64,000 nt of DNA. It comes from an uncultured Porphyromonadaceae bacterium. GTDB taxonomy: Bacteria; Bacteroidota; Bacteroidia; Bacteroidales; Muribaculaceae. The stretch covers positions 1 to 64,000 of the forward strand of contig CABUWI010000011.1 in NCBI GenBank assembly GCA_902495245.1. Direction: 5' to 3'. The position numbers and the translations under genes are program-made. This document shows positions 16,310-23,958 of this stretch, piece after piece (position 1 is the stretch's first letter; each line of letters starts with the position of its first letter). The notes under the pieces are model-generated. The model did no database searches, was not told where the DNA came from, and saw only the letters and a program-made list of their open reading frames with translations.

Positions 16310-17564
16310 ACGACGACAGAAGGGCGTCGGCCACACGGCGCTGGTCGGCCGGCGTGATGTCGGGGCCTGAGGGCAGGCAGAGGCCGCGGGCAAAGAGGCT
16401 CTCGCTGACGCCGTTGACATAGGCCGGCGCATGGGCGAAAACCGGCTGCCGGTGCATCGGCTTCCAGAGCGGGCGGCTCTCGATGTTGAGCTCGTTGAGG
16501 CGCAGGCGCATGGCTTCGACGTCGGCATCTGGCTCGCAGTCGGTATGGGGCGACGAAGCCGCGCGGGTAACGCCCGCCGCACCACCCACGGCGCCTGAAA
16601 TCGTGGCGTCATAGGCATGTTCGCGCCCCTTGACGCGCGCGTCGGGAGCGAGCAGCACGGTCGAGAGCCAATAGTTCGAGTCGAACCGGGGCGACGGATT
16701 CGAGTGGAGGCTGACGCGCGGATCGCCGTCAAATAGCTCGGCATAGTTTTCATGGACCCGGCGATGATGGGCAAGGTGCTCGTCGAGCACGGTCATCTGG
16801 CCCAGGCCGATACAGGCCGAGATGTTGCTGAGGCGATAGTTGTAGCCCACGGCCTCGTGCTGATAATAGGGATAGCCTTCGCGGGCCTGGGTGGCGTAGA
16901 ACATGGCGCGTCGGCGCTCGTCGGCGTCGGGCACCACCAAGGCGCCGCCCCCCGAGGTCGTTATCATCTTGTTGCCGTTGAACGACAGCACGCCGAAGCG
17001 CCCGAAGGTCGACGTGGCCCGGCCGTCATAGAGCGACCCGAAGGCCTCGGCGGCATCTTCGACCACCGGAATCTCATACTTGTCGGCCACGGCAAGAATC
17101 TCGTCGATTTTGGAGGGCATGCCGTAGAGGTGGACCATCACGATGGCTTTCGGCTTGCGCCCGGTCTTGATCATGCGGTCGGCTATGGCGCGGTCAAGCA
17201 GCGCGGGGTCCATGTTCCACGTTTCCGGCTCCGAGTCGACAAAGACCGGCGTGGCACCCAGATAGGCCACGGGGTTGCACGATGCGCAGAAGGTCATCGA
17301 CTGGCAGACGACCTCGTCGCCGGGGCCGACGCCGCAGCCGATGAGTGCCAGATGTATGGCGGCGGTGCCGGCGCTGAGCGCCACCACCTGACGCCCGAAA
17401 TCGGGGGCGCAGAGAAAGCGCTCGAGCTCGCGCTCGAAGGCGTCGACCTGAGGCCCCATCGGCACGGCCCAGTTCTCGGCAATGGCGTCTTGCACGAAAC
17501 GGAGCTCGCGCCCGCTCATGTGGGGCATGCACAAAAGGAGTCTGCGATTGGCTGAATTAGTCAT
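16299..17564 (-). CDS. DegT/DnrJ/EryC1/StrS family PLP-dependent sugar aminotransferase
   Basis: 421 residues, full length. The fold-type I enzyme family transfers an amino group from glutamate to keto-sugar nucleotides, usually for surface polysaccharides. Visible motifs are VALSAGTAAIHLAL, EVVCQSMTFCAS, VEDAAEAFGS and the PLP lysine Lys199 in LSFNGNKMITTSGGGA. A C-terminal stretch (about 308-330) rich in Gly/Ala looks like a small insert. Closest known function is probably a pyridoxal-phosphate-dependent aminotransferase for capsule or O-antigen sugars, as in Bacteroides polysaccharide loci; no other sugar gene is adjacent, so the substrate is unknown. A TAAATTTG box on the same strand lies at 17590-17583. 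Convergent overlap with cysE is 11 bases. Confidence 0.88.
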   Translation of the reverse strand: MTNSANRRLLLCMPHMSGRELRFVQDAIAENWAVPMGPQVDAFERELERFLCAPDFGRQVVALSAGTAAIHLALIGCGVGPGDEVVCQSMTFCASCNPVAYLGATPVFVDSEPETWNMDPALLDRAIADRMIKTGRKPKAIVMVHLYGMPSKIDEILAVADKYEIPVVEDAAEAFGSLYDGRATSTFGRFGVLSFNGNKMITTSGGGALVVPDADERRRAMFYATQAREGYPYYQHEAVGYNYRLSNISACIGLGQMTVLDEHLAHHRRVHENYAELFDGDPRVSLHSNPSPRFDSNYWLSTVLLAPDARVKGREHAYDATISGAVGGAAGVTRAASSPHTDCEPDADVEAMRLRLNELNIESRPLWKPMHRQPVFAHAPAYVNGVSESLFARGLCLPSGPDITPADQRRVADALLSSFID

Positions 17565-17613
17565 TTTTCATTAAATTATGAGCAAATTTAACCATTATTC
17601 AGCAAAAATTTGC

Positions 17614-17621
17614 TAACTTTG
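17614..17621 (+). promoter_or_regulatory. -7 box for the hpt-adk-tsaB run
   Basis: TAACTTTG lies 19 bases before the hpt ATG at 17641. It sits back-to-back with a leftward TAAATTTG box at 17590-17583 that serves the DegT-type gene. Confidence 0.65.
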
Positions 17622-17640
17622 TCAAAATATTTTGCGCAGA

Positions 17641-18189
17641 ATGAAGACTGTTACTTATAACGGCCTGAAATTTAGACCGTTCATTACATCAGACCGGATT
17701 GCCGAACGCGTGCGCGCTATTGCGGCAGAAATTTCGGAGACTTACAGAGGGAAGAACCCGCTGATTGTGTGTGTGCTCAACGGGGCGTTTCCTTTTGCCT
17801 CGGACCTGTTCATGAACCTTGACATCGACGCCCAGATTGCGTTTGTGCGCCTGCAAAGCTATGCGGGCACGGCGTCGACGGGCACCGTGCGCCAGGTCAT
17901 CGGCCTGACCGAGCCCGTGAAAGGGCGCGACGTCATCGTGGTTGAAGACATCATCGACACGGGCCGCACCATGGCTCAGTTCCTGACCGACCTTGCCGCT
18001 CAGGAGCCCGAAGAGGTGAAGGTTGCGACACTGCTGTTCAAGCCCGACGCGCTGCAGACCGACCTGACGCCCGACTATGTCGGCTTCAACATTCCGTCGA
18101 AGTTCATTATCGGCTATGGCCTCGACCTCGACGGACAGGCGCGCAACCTGCGCGACATCTACGTGCTCGACAAGGACGAAGACGCCTGA
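17641..18189 (+). CDS. hpt: Hypoxanthine phosphoribosyltransferase
   Basis: 182 residues from the ATG at 17641 (an in-frame TTG at 17632 is less likely). It salvages hypoxanthine and guanine with PRPP to form IMP and GMP. The PRPP-binding motif VIVVEDIIDTGRTM is clear, as are the N-terminal LIVCVLNGAFPFASDL loop and FVRLQSYAGT; the purine-binding end has VGFNIPSKFIIGYGLD. It is followed after 66 bases by adk and then tsaB, a nucleotide/tRNA housekeeping group. Confidence 0.94.
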   Translation: MKTVTYNGLKFRPFITSDRIAERVRAIAAEISETYRGKNPLIVCVLNGAFPFASDLFMNLDIDAQIAFVRLQSYAGTASTGTVRQVIGLTEPVKGRDVIVVEDIIDTGRTMAQFLTDLAAQEPEEVKVATLLFKPDALQTDLTPDYVGFNIPSKFIIGYGLDLDGQARNLRDIYVLDKDEDA

Positions 18190-18255
18190 CCCCACGCCCC
18201 GACGGCGCGGTAAGAACCAATCTGAAACATATTCTAATTAGGAGAAAGTATAACA

Positions 18256-18837
18256 ATGAATATCGTGATTTTCGGCGCCCCCGGCAGCGGCAAGGGCACG
18301 CAGAGCGAACTGCTGCTCAAACGCTACGGGCTGCACCACATATCGACCGGTGAGCTGCTGCGCGACCACATTGCGCGCGGCACCGAGCTGGGCAAAGTGG
18401 CCGACAGCTTCATCTCGAAAGGCAATCTCATTCCCGACGAGCTGATGCTTGACATTCTCGAACACGAACTCAACAGCCACCCCGACGCTAAAGGAGTAAT
18501 TTTCGACGGATTTCCGCGCACCATTCCGCAGGCCGAGGCACTTAACCGCCTGCTCGAGAAGCGCGGGTCGAAGGTGCACGCCGTTGTGGGCCTCGAGGTG
18601 CCCGAAGAGGAGCTGACCGAACGCCTCATCAAACGCGGTGCCGAAAGCGGCCGAAGCGACGACAACGCCGCCACCATTGCCAAGCGCCTGGAGGTTTACC
18701 GCCGCCAGACCGAGCCGCTGAAAGAATATTACAACCGCCGGCTGGCCTACTACCCCATTCACGGTTCGGGGTCAATCGACGAGATTTTCGGCTCAATAGC
18801 CAAGGTTGTCGACCCCATCAGCGCCTCCGCGCGCTAA
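18256..18837 (+). CDS. adk: Adenylate kinase, short type
   Basis: 193 residues. It interconverts ATP + AMP and 2 ADP. P-loop GAPGSGKGT is at residues 7-15, the AMP-binding segment is STGELLRDHI, and GFPRTIPQA and RLEVYRRQTEPLKEYY are the family motifs. The LID region is short (GAESGRSDDNAATI) and lacks the zinc cysteines, as in other short-LID bacterial enzymes. An AGGAG at 18240-18244, 11 bases before the ATG, is one of few Shine-Dalgarno-like sequences in this window. It overlaps nothing and is 11 bases upstream of tsaB. Confidence 0.96.
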   Translation: MNIVIFGAPGSGKGTQSELLLKRYGLHHISTGELLRDHIARGTELGKVADSFISKGNLIPDELMLDILEHELNSHPDAKGVIFDGFPRTIPQAEALNRLLEKRGSKVHAVVGLEVPEEELTERLIKRGAESGRSDDNAATIAKRLEVYRRQTEPLKEYYNRRLAYYPIHGSGSIDEIFGSIAKVVDPISASAR

Positions 18838-18848
18838 CTGAGCTGCCG

Positions 18849-19562
18849 ATGGCTAACATTCTGAACATCGAAACGTCGACCGATGCATGCTCGGTGGCCC
18901 TGACGGGCGACTGCAGCCTCCTGGCCAATTTCGAACAGCCCGACGGCCGGCGCCACGCCGAGCTGCTTGGCGGCTACGTGGAGAAAGCGCTGGCCGAAGC
19001 CAAAAGTCAGCAGCGCAAGATTGACGCCGTGGCCGTCAGCATCGGCCCCGGCAGCTACACGGGCCTGCGCATCGGCCTGAGCACGGCAAAAGGCCTGGCC
19101 TACTCGCTGGGAGTGCCGCTGATCGGGGTGCCCACCCTGCAGATTATGGCCACAAACGTCATGTTCAACCACCATGACATCACGCTCGAAAGCCGATTCG
19201 CGCCGATGATTGACGCTCGGCGCATGGAGGTCTACACTTGCGTGCTCGACATGTGGCTCAAGGAGCTGATGCCGACTCAGCCGCTCATACTCACGCCCGA
19301 CAGCTACGCCGAACTGCTTGACCGGGGGCCGCTGCTGATGATGGGCAACGCTATCGACAAGGCGCGCACCGTAATCAGCCACCCCAACGCCCGATGGGTC
19401 GAGGGCATCAGGCCGCTGGCCGCCGACATGCTGGCGCTGAGCGAAAAGGCTTTCCGCGCGGGCAACTTCCTGGACACGGCCTATTCCACTCCGCTCTATC
19501 TGAAAGAGTTTCAGGCAACGCGACCCCGCAACCGGGTGCTTGACCCCACCACCGACAATTAA
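18849..19562 (+). CDS. tsaB: tRNA threonylcarbamoyladenosine synthesis protein TsaB
   Basis: 237 residues. TsaB is the inactive ASKHA-fold partner that, with TsaD and TsaE, transfers threonylcarbamoyl to A37 of tRNAs that read ANN codons. The N-terminus ILNIETSTDACSVAL and the conserved IGPGSYTGLRIGLSTAKGLAYSLGVPLIGVPTL are diagnostic. The C-terminal region has PLYLKEF. The tsaE partner is also in the window at 57587-58009, but far away. A gap of 30 bases separates it from the secreted protein that follows. Confidence 0.95.
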   Translation: MANILNIETSTDACSVALTGDCSLLANFEQPDGRRHAELLGGYVEKALAEAKSQQRKIDAVAVSIGPGSYTGLRIGLSTAKGLAYSLGVPLIGVPTLQIMATNVMFNHHDITLESRFAPMIDARRMEVYTCVLDMWLKELMPTQPLILTPDSYAELLDRGPLLMMGNAIDKARTVISHPNARWVEGIRPLAADMLALSEKAFRAGNFLDTAYSTPLYLKEFQATRPRNRVLDPTTDN

Positions 19563-19592
19563 ATTATAAAACAACCATATCACAACAAAAAA

Positions 19593-21434
19593 ATGAAAAA
19601 GATGAGACTCAACCTCTTTTTAGCCTCGGCGATGATTGCCCTGTCGGCATCGGCCCAGGAGCAGAACGACGCCACGTTCAGCGGCTCGATGCTCTACGGC
19701 TTCTGCACAACGGCCTATTCGGCGAACACATTCGGCGCCGGCACCACCGCCGGCGAGGCCATGCAGCTGACCGAAAGCGCCATAAAATATTTTGCAGGCT
19801 GCAAAATCACGGCCATCGCAGTTGCCAACGGCGCGCAGGCCGACAACTCAACGGCAACGTCCATGCCTATCACCGTGTTCCTGGCCGACGAACTCAACGG
19901 CGAGTACACCACGACCATCAGCGGCGAAATGGACCTTACCAAACCGCTGGAATATAAGGAATACGCTCTCGAAACCCCGATTGAAATCACTGCCGGCATG
20001 AAGCCTTTCTATGCCGGTTTCACCGTCGTGTGCGACAACACTGTCGGCTATCCGCTGGTAACCGACGGTCAGGCGCCCGCCGCCGGCACCTATGGCGACT
20101 GGATTGGCCAGGTAATCGAAGGCAAATGGGAGTGGGCACAAATCGGCGCATACACCGGCAGCGGCTGCGTGCGCCTGAAAATCGAAGGCACACGCCTCCC
20201 CGCCAACAACGTGGCCGTTATCGAGAGCCACATTCCAACCTATGCCGCTCCGGGCAGCGAGGCCAACGTCGGCCTCTACCTGCGCAACGACGCCGGCAAC
20301 ACCGTCAGCAGCGTAACAGTGAGCTATAACGTCAACGGCACCGAAGGCTCGACCGTGGTCGATATCCCCACACCGCTGCTCTATAACGATTTCACAATCT
20401 CGCCCGTCATCGCTAAAATCAAAGTGCCCGAAGCCGAAGGCGCCGACCTCCCCTTCAGCATCGACATCACCGGCGTCAACGCCAACGCCTCCAACCACGC
20501 TGCAGCCGCCGACCGTCAGGCCGCGGGCCACTACCTGTCGCTGGCCAAGGGCTTCGACAAAGCCATGGTGGTTGAAATCGGCACGGGCACATGGTGCGGC
20601 TGGTGCCCCATGGGCTTCGACGCCATAAGCAAGATGCGCGAGGCATATCCCGACGGACGCTTCATTCCGATTGCGGTACACATAAACGACGGCATGTCAG
20701 AGTCGAGCTACAGCCGCTTCTCTACCGAATATGCCGGCGGCTCTGCCCCGATGTGCGTAATCAACCGCAACACCATGATGTATGGCACCCAGAACCCCAC
20801 TTTCCGCTTCTTCAATGCGGTTTATCCCGAAGTTACGGCCGAGCCGGCAGCGGTGAAACCCGAAATCACCAACGTAACGCTCAACGCCGAGACCAAGCGC
20901 CTCACCGTCGACGCAACGGCCGAGTTCGCCCTCTCTACCGAGGGTGAATACGCCTTCGCCTATGTGCTCACCGAAAATAACGTCGGCCCGGACCAGCAGC
21001 GCAACTACTACTCGCCCGAGGTCAAGGAGCAGAGCGGCGCCGGCGCGCTCGACTGGTGGGACCAGCAGCCCGAATATGTCGACGTGCTCTTCGGCGACGT
21101 CGCCCGACAGATCTACTCGTTCTACGGCGTCAAGAATTCTCTGCCCGCCTCGATTGAAAAGGGCAAGACCTACACTCACTCGGCCTCGCTGCAGACCAAC
21201 CTGGTCGACGACATCGAAAACTGCGACATCACCCTGATGATTACCAACCGCAAGACCGGACTCATCGAGAACGCCGTGCGCGTGCCCTACAGCAAGTTCT
21301 CGTCAATCGAGAGCGTCGAGGCCGACGTCAACTCTGCGGCCGACAACGTCATCTACGACCTTCAGGGTCGCCGTGTGGCCAACCCCTCGGCCGGTCATAT
21401 CTATATTGTTAACGGCAACAAAATCCGTCTCTAA
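19593..21434 (+). CDS. Secreted Omp28-like protein with a CGWC thioredoxin-type motif and sorting-like tail
   Basis: 613 residues, with a signal peptide (MKKMRLNLFLASAMIALSASA). The first third is a beta-rich domain (about 25-205), followed by an immunoglobulin-like segment (about 205-310). A thioredoxin-like domain starts near 320: VVEIGTGTWCGWCPMGFDAI, with the CxxC pair typical of redox enzymes; this layout resembles the Omp28-related family of Bacteroidetes. Another beta domain (about 420-580) and a C-terminal YDLQGRRV...GHIYIVNGNKIRL tail follow. It is probably exported and surface-associated. Whether the CGWC pair is redox-active in the periplasm or outside the cell is unknown. It is followed by asd after 3 bases. 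Confidence 0.75.
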   Translation: MKKMRLNLFLASAMIALSASAQEQNDATFSGSMLYGFCTTAYSANTFGAGTTAGEAMQLTESAIKYFAGCKITAIAVANGAQADNSTATSMPITVFLADELNGEYTTTISGEMDLTKPLEYKEYALETPIEITAGMKPFYAGFTVVCDNTVGYPLVTDGQAPAAGTYGDWIGQVIEGKWEWAQIGAYTGSGCVRLKIEGTRLPANNVAVIESHIPTYAAPGSEANVGLYLRNDAGNTVSSVTVSYNVNGTEGSTVVDIPTPLLYNDFTISPVIAKIKVPEAEGADLPFSIDITGVNANASNHAAAADRQAAGHYLSLAKGFDKAMVVEIGTGTWCGWCPMGFDAISKMREAYPDGRFIPIAVHINDGMSESSYSRFSTEYAGGSAPMCVINRNTMMYGTQNPTFRFFNAVYPEVTAEPAAVKPEITNVTLNAETKRLTVDATAEFALSTEGEYAFAYVLTENNVGPDQQRNYYSPEVKEQSGAGALDWWDQQPEYVDVLFGDVARQIYSFYGVKNSLPASIEKGKTYTHSASLQTNLVDDIENCDITLMITNRKTGLIENAVRVPYSKFSSIESVEADVNSAADNVIYDLQGRRVANPSAGHIYIVNGNKIRL

Positions 21435-21437
21435 GCC

Positions 21438-22448
21438 ATGAACGTTGCAATTGTAGGCGCCTCGGGCGCCGTAGGCCAGGAATTCCTGCGCGTGCTCGCT
21501 GAACAGAACTTCCCCATCGACGAGCTGCGCCTGTTCGGCTCGTCGCGTTCGGCCGGCCGTAAATACACATTCAAAGGCAAGGAATATACCGTCAGGGAGC
21601 TGACGCGCAACGAGGCCGACTTCGAGGGCATAGACTTTGCCTTCACTTCGGCCGGCGCCGGCATCTCGCGCGAGTTTGCCGACGTAATCACCGCGCGCGG
21701 CGCCCTGATGATTGACAACTCGTCGGCCTTCCGCATGGACGCCGACGTGCCTCTGGTGGTGCCCGAAGTCAACGGCGACGACGCCTTCAACACCCCGCGC
21801 AACATCATTGCCAACCCCAACTGCACGACGATTCAGATGGTCGTCGCGCTCAAGCCCGTCAACGACCTCTCGCCCATCAAGAGAGTGCACGTGGCCTCTT
21901 ATCAGGCCGCTTCGGGCGCCGGCGCAACGGCAATGGCCGAGCTTGAGCGGCAATATGCCGACCTCGTGGCCGGCAAGGAGCCGACGGTCGAGAAATTCGC
22001 CTACCAGCTCGCCTATAACGTGATTCCCCACATCGACGTGTTCACCGAAAACGGCTACACCAAAGAGGAGATGAAAATGTATAACGAGACCAAGAAAATC
22101 ATGCACGCCCCGGGGCTCGACGTATCGGCCACGTGCGTGCGTGTGCCCGTTATGCGCGCCCACTCCGAAGCCATCTGGGTTGAAACCGAACGCCCGCTCG
22201 AACTCAACGAGGTGCGCGCCGCCTTTGAAAAAGCCGAAGGCCTCGTCGTCATGGACAACCCGGCCGCCAAGGAATATCCGATGCCCCTGTTCACGGCCGG
22301 CAAAGACCCCGTCTACGTAGGACGTCTGCGCAAAGACCTGGCCAACCCCAACGGACTGAGCTTCTGGGTTGTCGGCGACCAGATTAAAAAAGGCGCGGCC
22401 CTCAACGCCGTGCAAATCGCGCAGTACATCATTGCCCGCCGCAAATAA
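21438..22448 (+). CDS. asd: Aspartate-semialdehyde dehydrogenase
   Basis: 336 residues. It reduces aspartyl phosphate to aspartate semialdehyde, feeding lysine/diaminopimelate, threonine and methionine synthesis. The NADP-binding start AIVGASGAVGQEFLRVL, the catalytic cysteine Cys129 in NPNCTT, and the substrate-binding ASYQAASGAG and VRVPVMRAHSE motifs are all present. It starts 3 bases after the secreted protein gene, so the two may share a transcript even though their functions differ. The end overlaps the probable start of rpoN. Confidence 0.95.
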   Translation: MNVAIVGASGAVGQEFLRVLAEQNFPIDELRLFGSSRSAGRKYTFKGKEYTVRELTRNEADFEGIDFAFTSAGAGISREFADVITARGALMIDNSSAFRMDADVPLVVPEVNGDDAFNTPRNIIANPNCTTIQMVVALKPVNDLSPIKRVHVASYQAASGAGATAMAELERQYADLVAGKEPTVEKFAYQLAYNVIPHIDVFTENGYTKEEMKMYNETKKIMHAPGLDVSATCVRVPVMRAHSEAIWVETERPLELNEVRAAFEKAEGLVVMDNPAAKEYPMPLFTAGKDPVYVGRLRKDLANPNGLSFWVVGDQIKKGAALNAVQIAQYIIARRK

Positions 22449-23775
22449 ACCCTCACTGACCCAACAGCAACTGCTGCGACAGCGCCTGCTGCCGCAGCAG
22501 CTGCGCCTTGTGGCCCTCGTCGAGAAGACCGACGAAGAGGTCGAGCGCGAAATTGCCGCCGAACTCGACGCCAACCCCGCGCTTGAACGCATCGCCTCCG
22601 ACGAGCCGCCGCGCTATTGGCGTCAGCCCGCCGCAGCCGGCGACTCCGACGACTTCCGGCCCGTGCAGGCCGACCCCGAGCCCACTCTGGCCGAGGCGCT
22701 GCTTAACCAGCTGGCCGAGGTGCAGCCCGACGCGCCCGAGGTACGCCCGCTGGCCGCCTACATTATCGGCGCACTCGACTCCAACGGCTATCTGACGCGC
22801 ACTCTGCCCCAGCTGCAGACCGACCTGGCGCTCAGCATCGGCTCCGAGCCGAAAGCCGACCACATGCGCGCCGCCTACGACCTTGTGCGCGACCTCGACC
22901 CCGCCGGAGTCGGCGCGCAAGACCTGCGCGACTGTCTGCTGCTTCAGCTGCGACGCCTCGACCCGCAGCGGCCCGAGGTCAGCGATGCCCTCGAGCTGAT
23001 TGTCCACTATTTCGACCTCTATTCGCTGCGCAACCGCCGCAAACTGGCCCTCGCGACGGGCCTCGACGCCGAACGCCTCGACGCCGCCGACTCGCTGATA
23101 AAGTCGCTCAACCCCAAACCGGGCGCCTCATTCGCGTCCGACCCCACACTGGCGCTGGGCAACAGCGCCGTTACCCCCGACTTCACCGTCGAAACCGACG
23201 GCGAACGCCTCACAGTCAGCATGGCCAACTCGCTGCCCGAACTGCAGATTGAAGAAAGTTTCCGCGCCGACGACGGCGCGGGCGAGGCCGCCGCCTTCAT
23301 TCGCGAGCAGCGCACGCGCGCACGCTCATTCATCGAGATGCTCGAACGGCGCACAAAAACGCTCCTTGCCATTGCGCGCGCCATCGTGCAGATTCAGGCG
23401 CCCTTCTTCCTCAACGGCGACGACGAGAGCCGCATCAGGCCGATGGTGCTGCGTCAGGTGGCCGAAGCCACCGGTCTCGACCTCTCGCTGGTGAGCCGCG
23501 CCGTCAGCGGAAAATGGCTCGCCACCCCCTGGGGTGTCTATCCCATGAAATCGTTTTTCAACCATCGCTCCGGCGCCGACGACAACGAAACCTCTGCGCG
23601 CGAAATCGGAGCCGCCATGCGCGAAATCGTCGCCGCCGAACCCGCCGACACGCCCCTCAGCGACGAAGCCATTGCGGCCGCACTGGCCGGGCGCGGCTAC
23701 AAAGTGGCCCGCCGCACCGTCGCCAAATACCGCACCCGCCTCGGCATCGCCCCCGCCCGCCTCCGCAAAAAATAA
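22432..23775 (+). CDS. rpoN: RNA polymerase sigma-54 factor
   Basis: 447 residues from TTG 22432. Region I has LTQQQLLRQRLLPQQLRLVALVEK...EIAAELDANPALE, and the C-terminus has the RpoN box ARRTVAKYRTRLGI just before the end, preceded by the helix-turn-helix region (TGLDLSLVSRAVSGKW). Sigma-54 directs transcription from -24/-12 promoters with enhancer-binding ATPases; targets are not visible here. No ATG exists in frame before region I. Possible starts are TTG 22369 (deep in asd), TTG 22432 (overlapping the asd stop by 17 bases), or CTG 22456. 22432 is chosen as the most economical, with low certainty. A hairpin follows the stop. Confidence 0.9.
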   Translation: MPAANKPSLTQQQLLRQRLLPQQLRLVALVEKTDEEVEREIAAELDANPALERIASDEPPRYWRQPAAAGDSDDFRPVQADPEPTLAEALLNQLAEVQPDAPEVRPLAAYIIGALDSNGYLTRTLPQLQTDLALSIGSEPKADHMRAAYDLVRDLDPAGVGAQDLRDCLLLQLRRLDPQRPEVSDALELIVHYFDLYSLRNRRKLALATGLDAERLDAADSLIKSLNPKPGASFASDPTLALGNSAVTPDFTVETDGERLTVSMANSLPELQIEESFRADDGAGEAAAFIREQRTRARSFIEMLERRTKTLLAIARAIVQIQAPFFLNGDDESRIRPMVLRQVAEATGLDLSLVSRAVSGKWLATPWGVYPMKSFFNHRSGADDNETSAREIGAAMREIVAAEPADTPLSDEAIAAALAGRGYKVARRTVAKYRTRLGIAPARLRKK

Positions 23776-23790
23776 CCCACCACAAAAACC

Positions 23791-23828
23791 GCTAAAATAG
23801 CTATCTTAGCTAAATCAGCTATTTTAGC
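23791..23828. terminator. Hairpin array after rpoN
   Basis: A perfect 12-base inverted repeat (GCTAAAATAGCT at 23791-23802 and its complement at 23817-23828) with a 14-base loop. The whole stretch also has a 9-base period (CTAAAATAG CTATCTTAG CTAAATCAG CTATTTTAG). There is no T run after it, so termination is plausible rather than shown. Confidence 0.55.
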
Positions 23829-23869
23829 CCTACGCCGACGAAAAAGAGTAAATATCGCCGAAATTTGAG

Positions 23870-23900
23870 TTGCGGATTTCGCGGAATTTTTGTAATTTTG
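23870..23900 (+). promoter_or_regulatory. Promoter of the pyruvate oxidoreductase gene
   Basis: TTG 23870-23872, a 20-base spacer, TAATTTTG 23893-23900. The leader to the ATG at 23959 is about 55 bases. Confidence 0.7.
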
Positions 23901-23958
23901 CGGGATAGTAATGACACAACAAACAAACATTTTCTTTTAATCCAATAACAAACCACTC

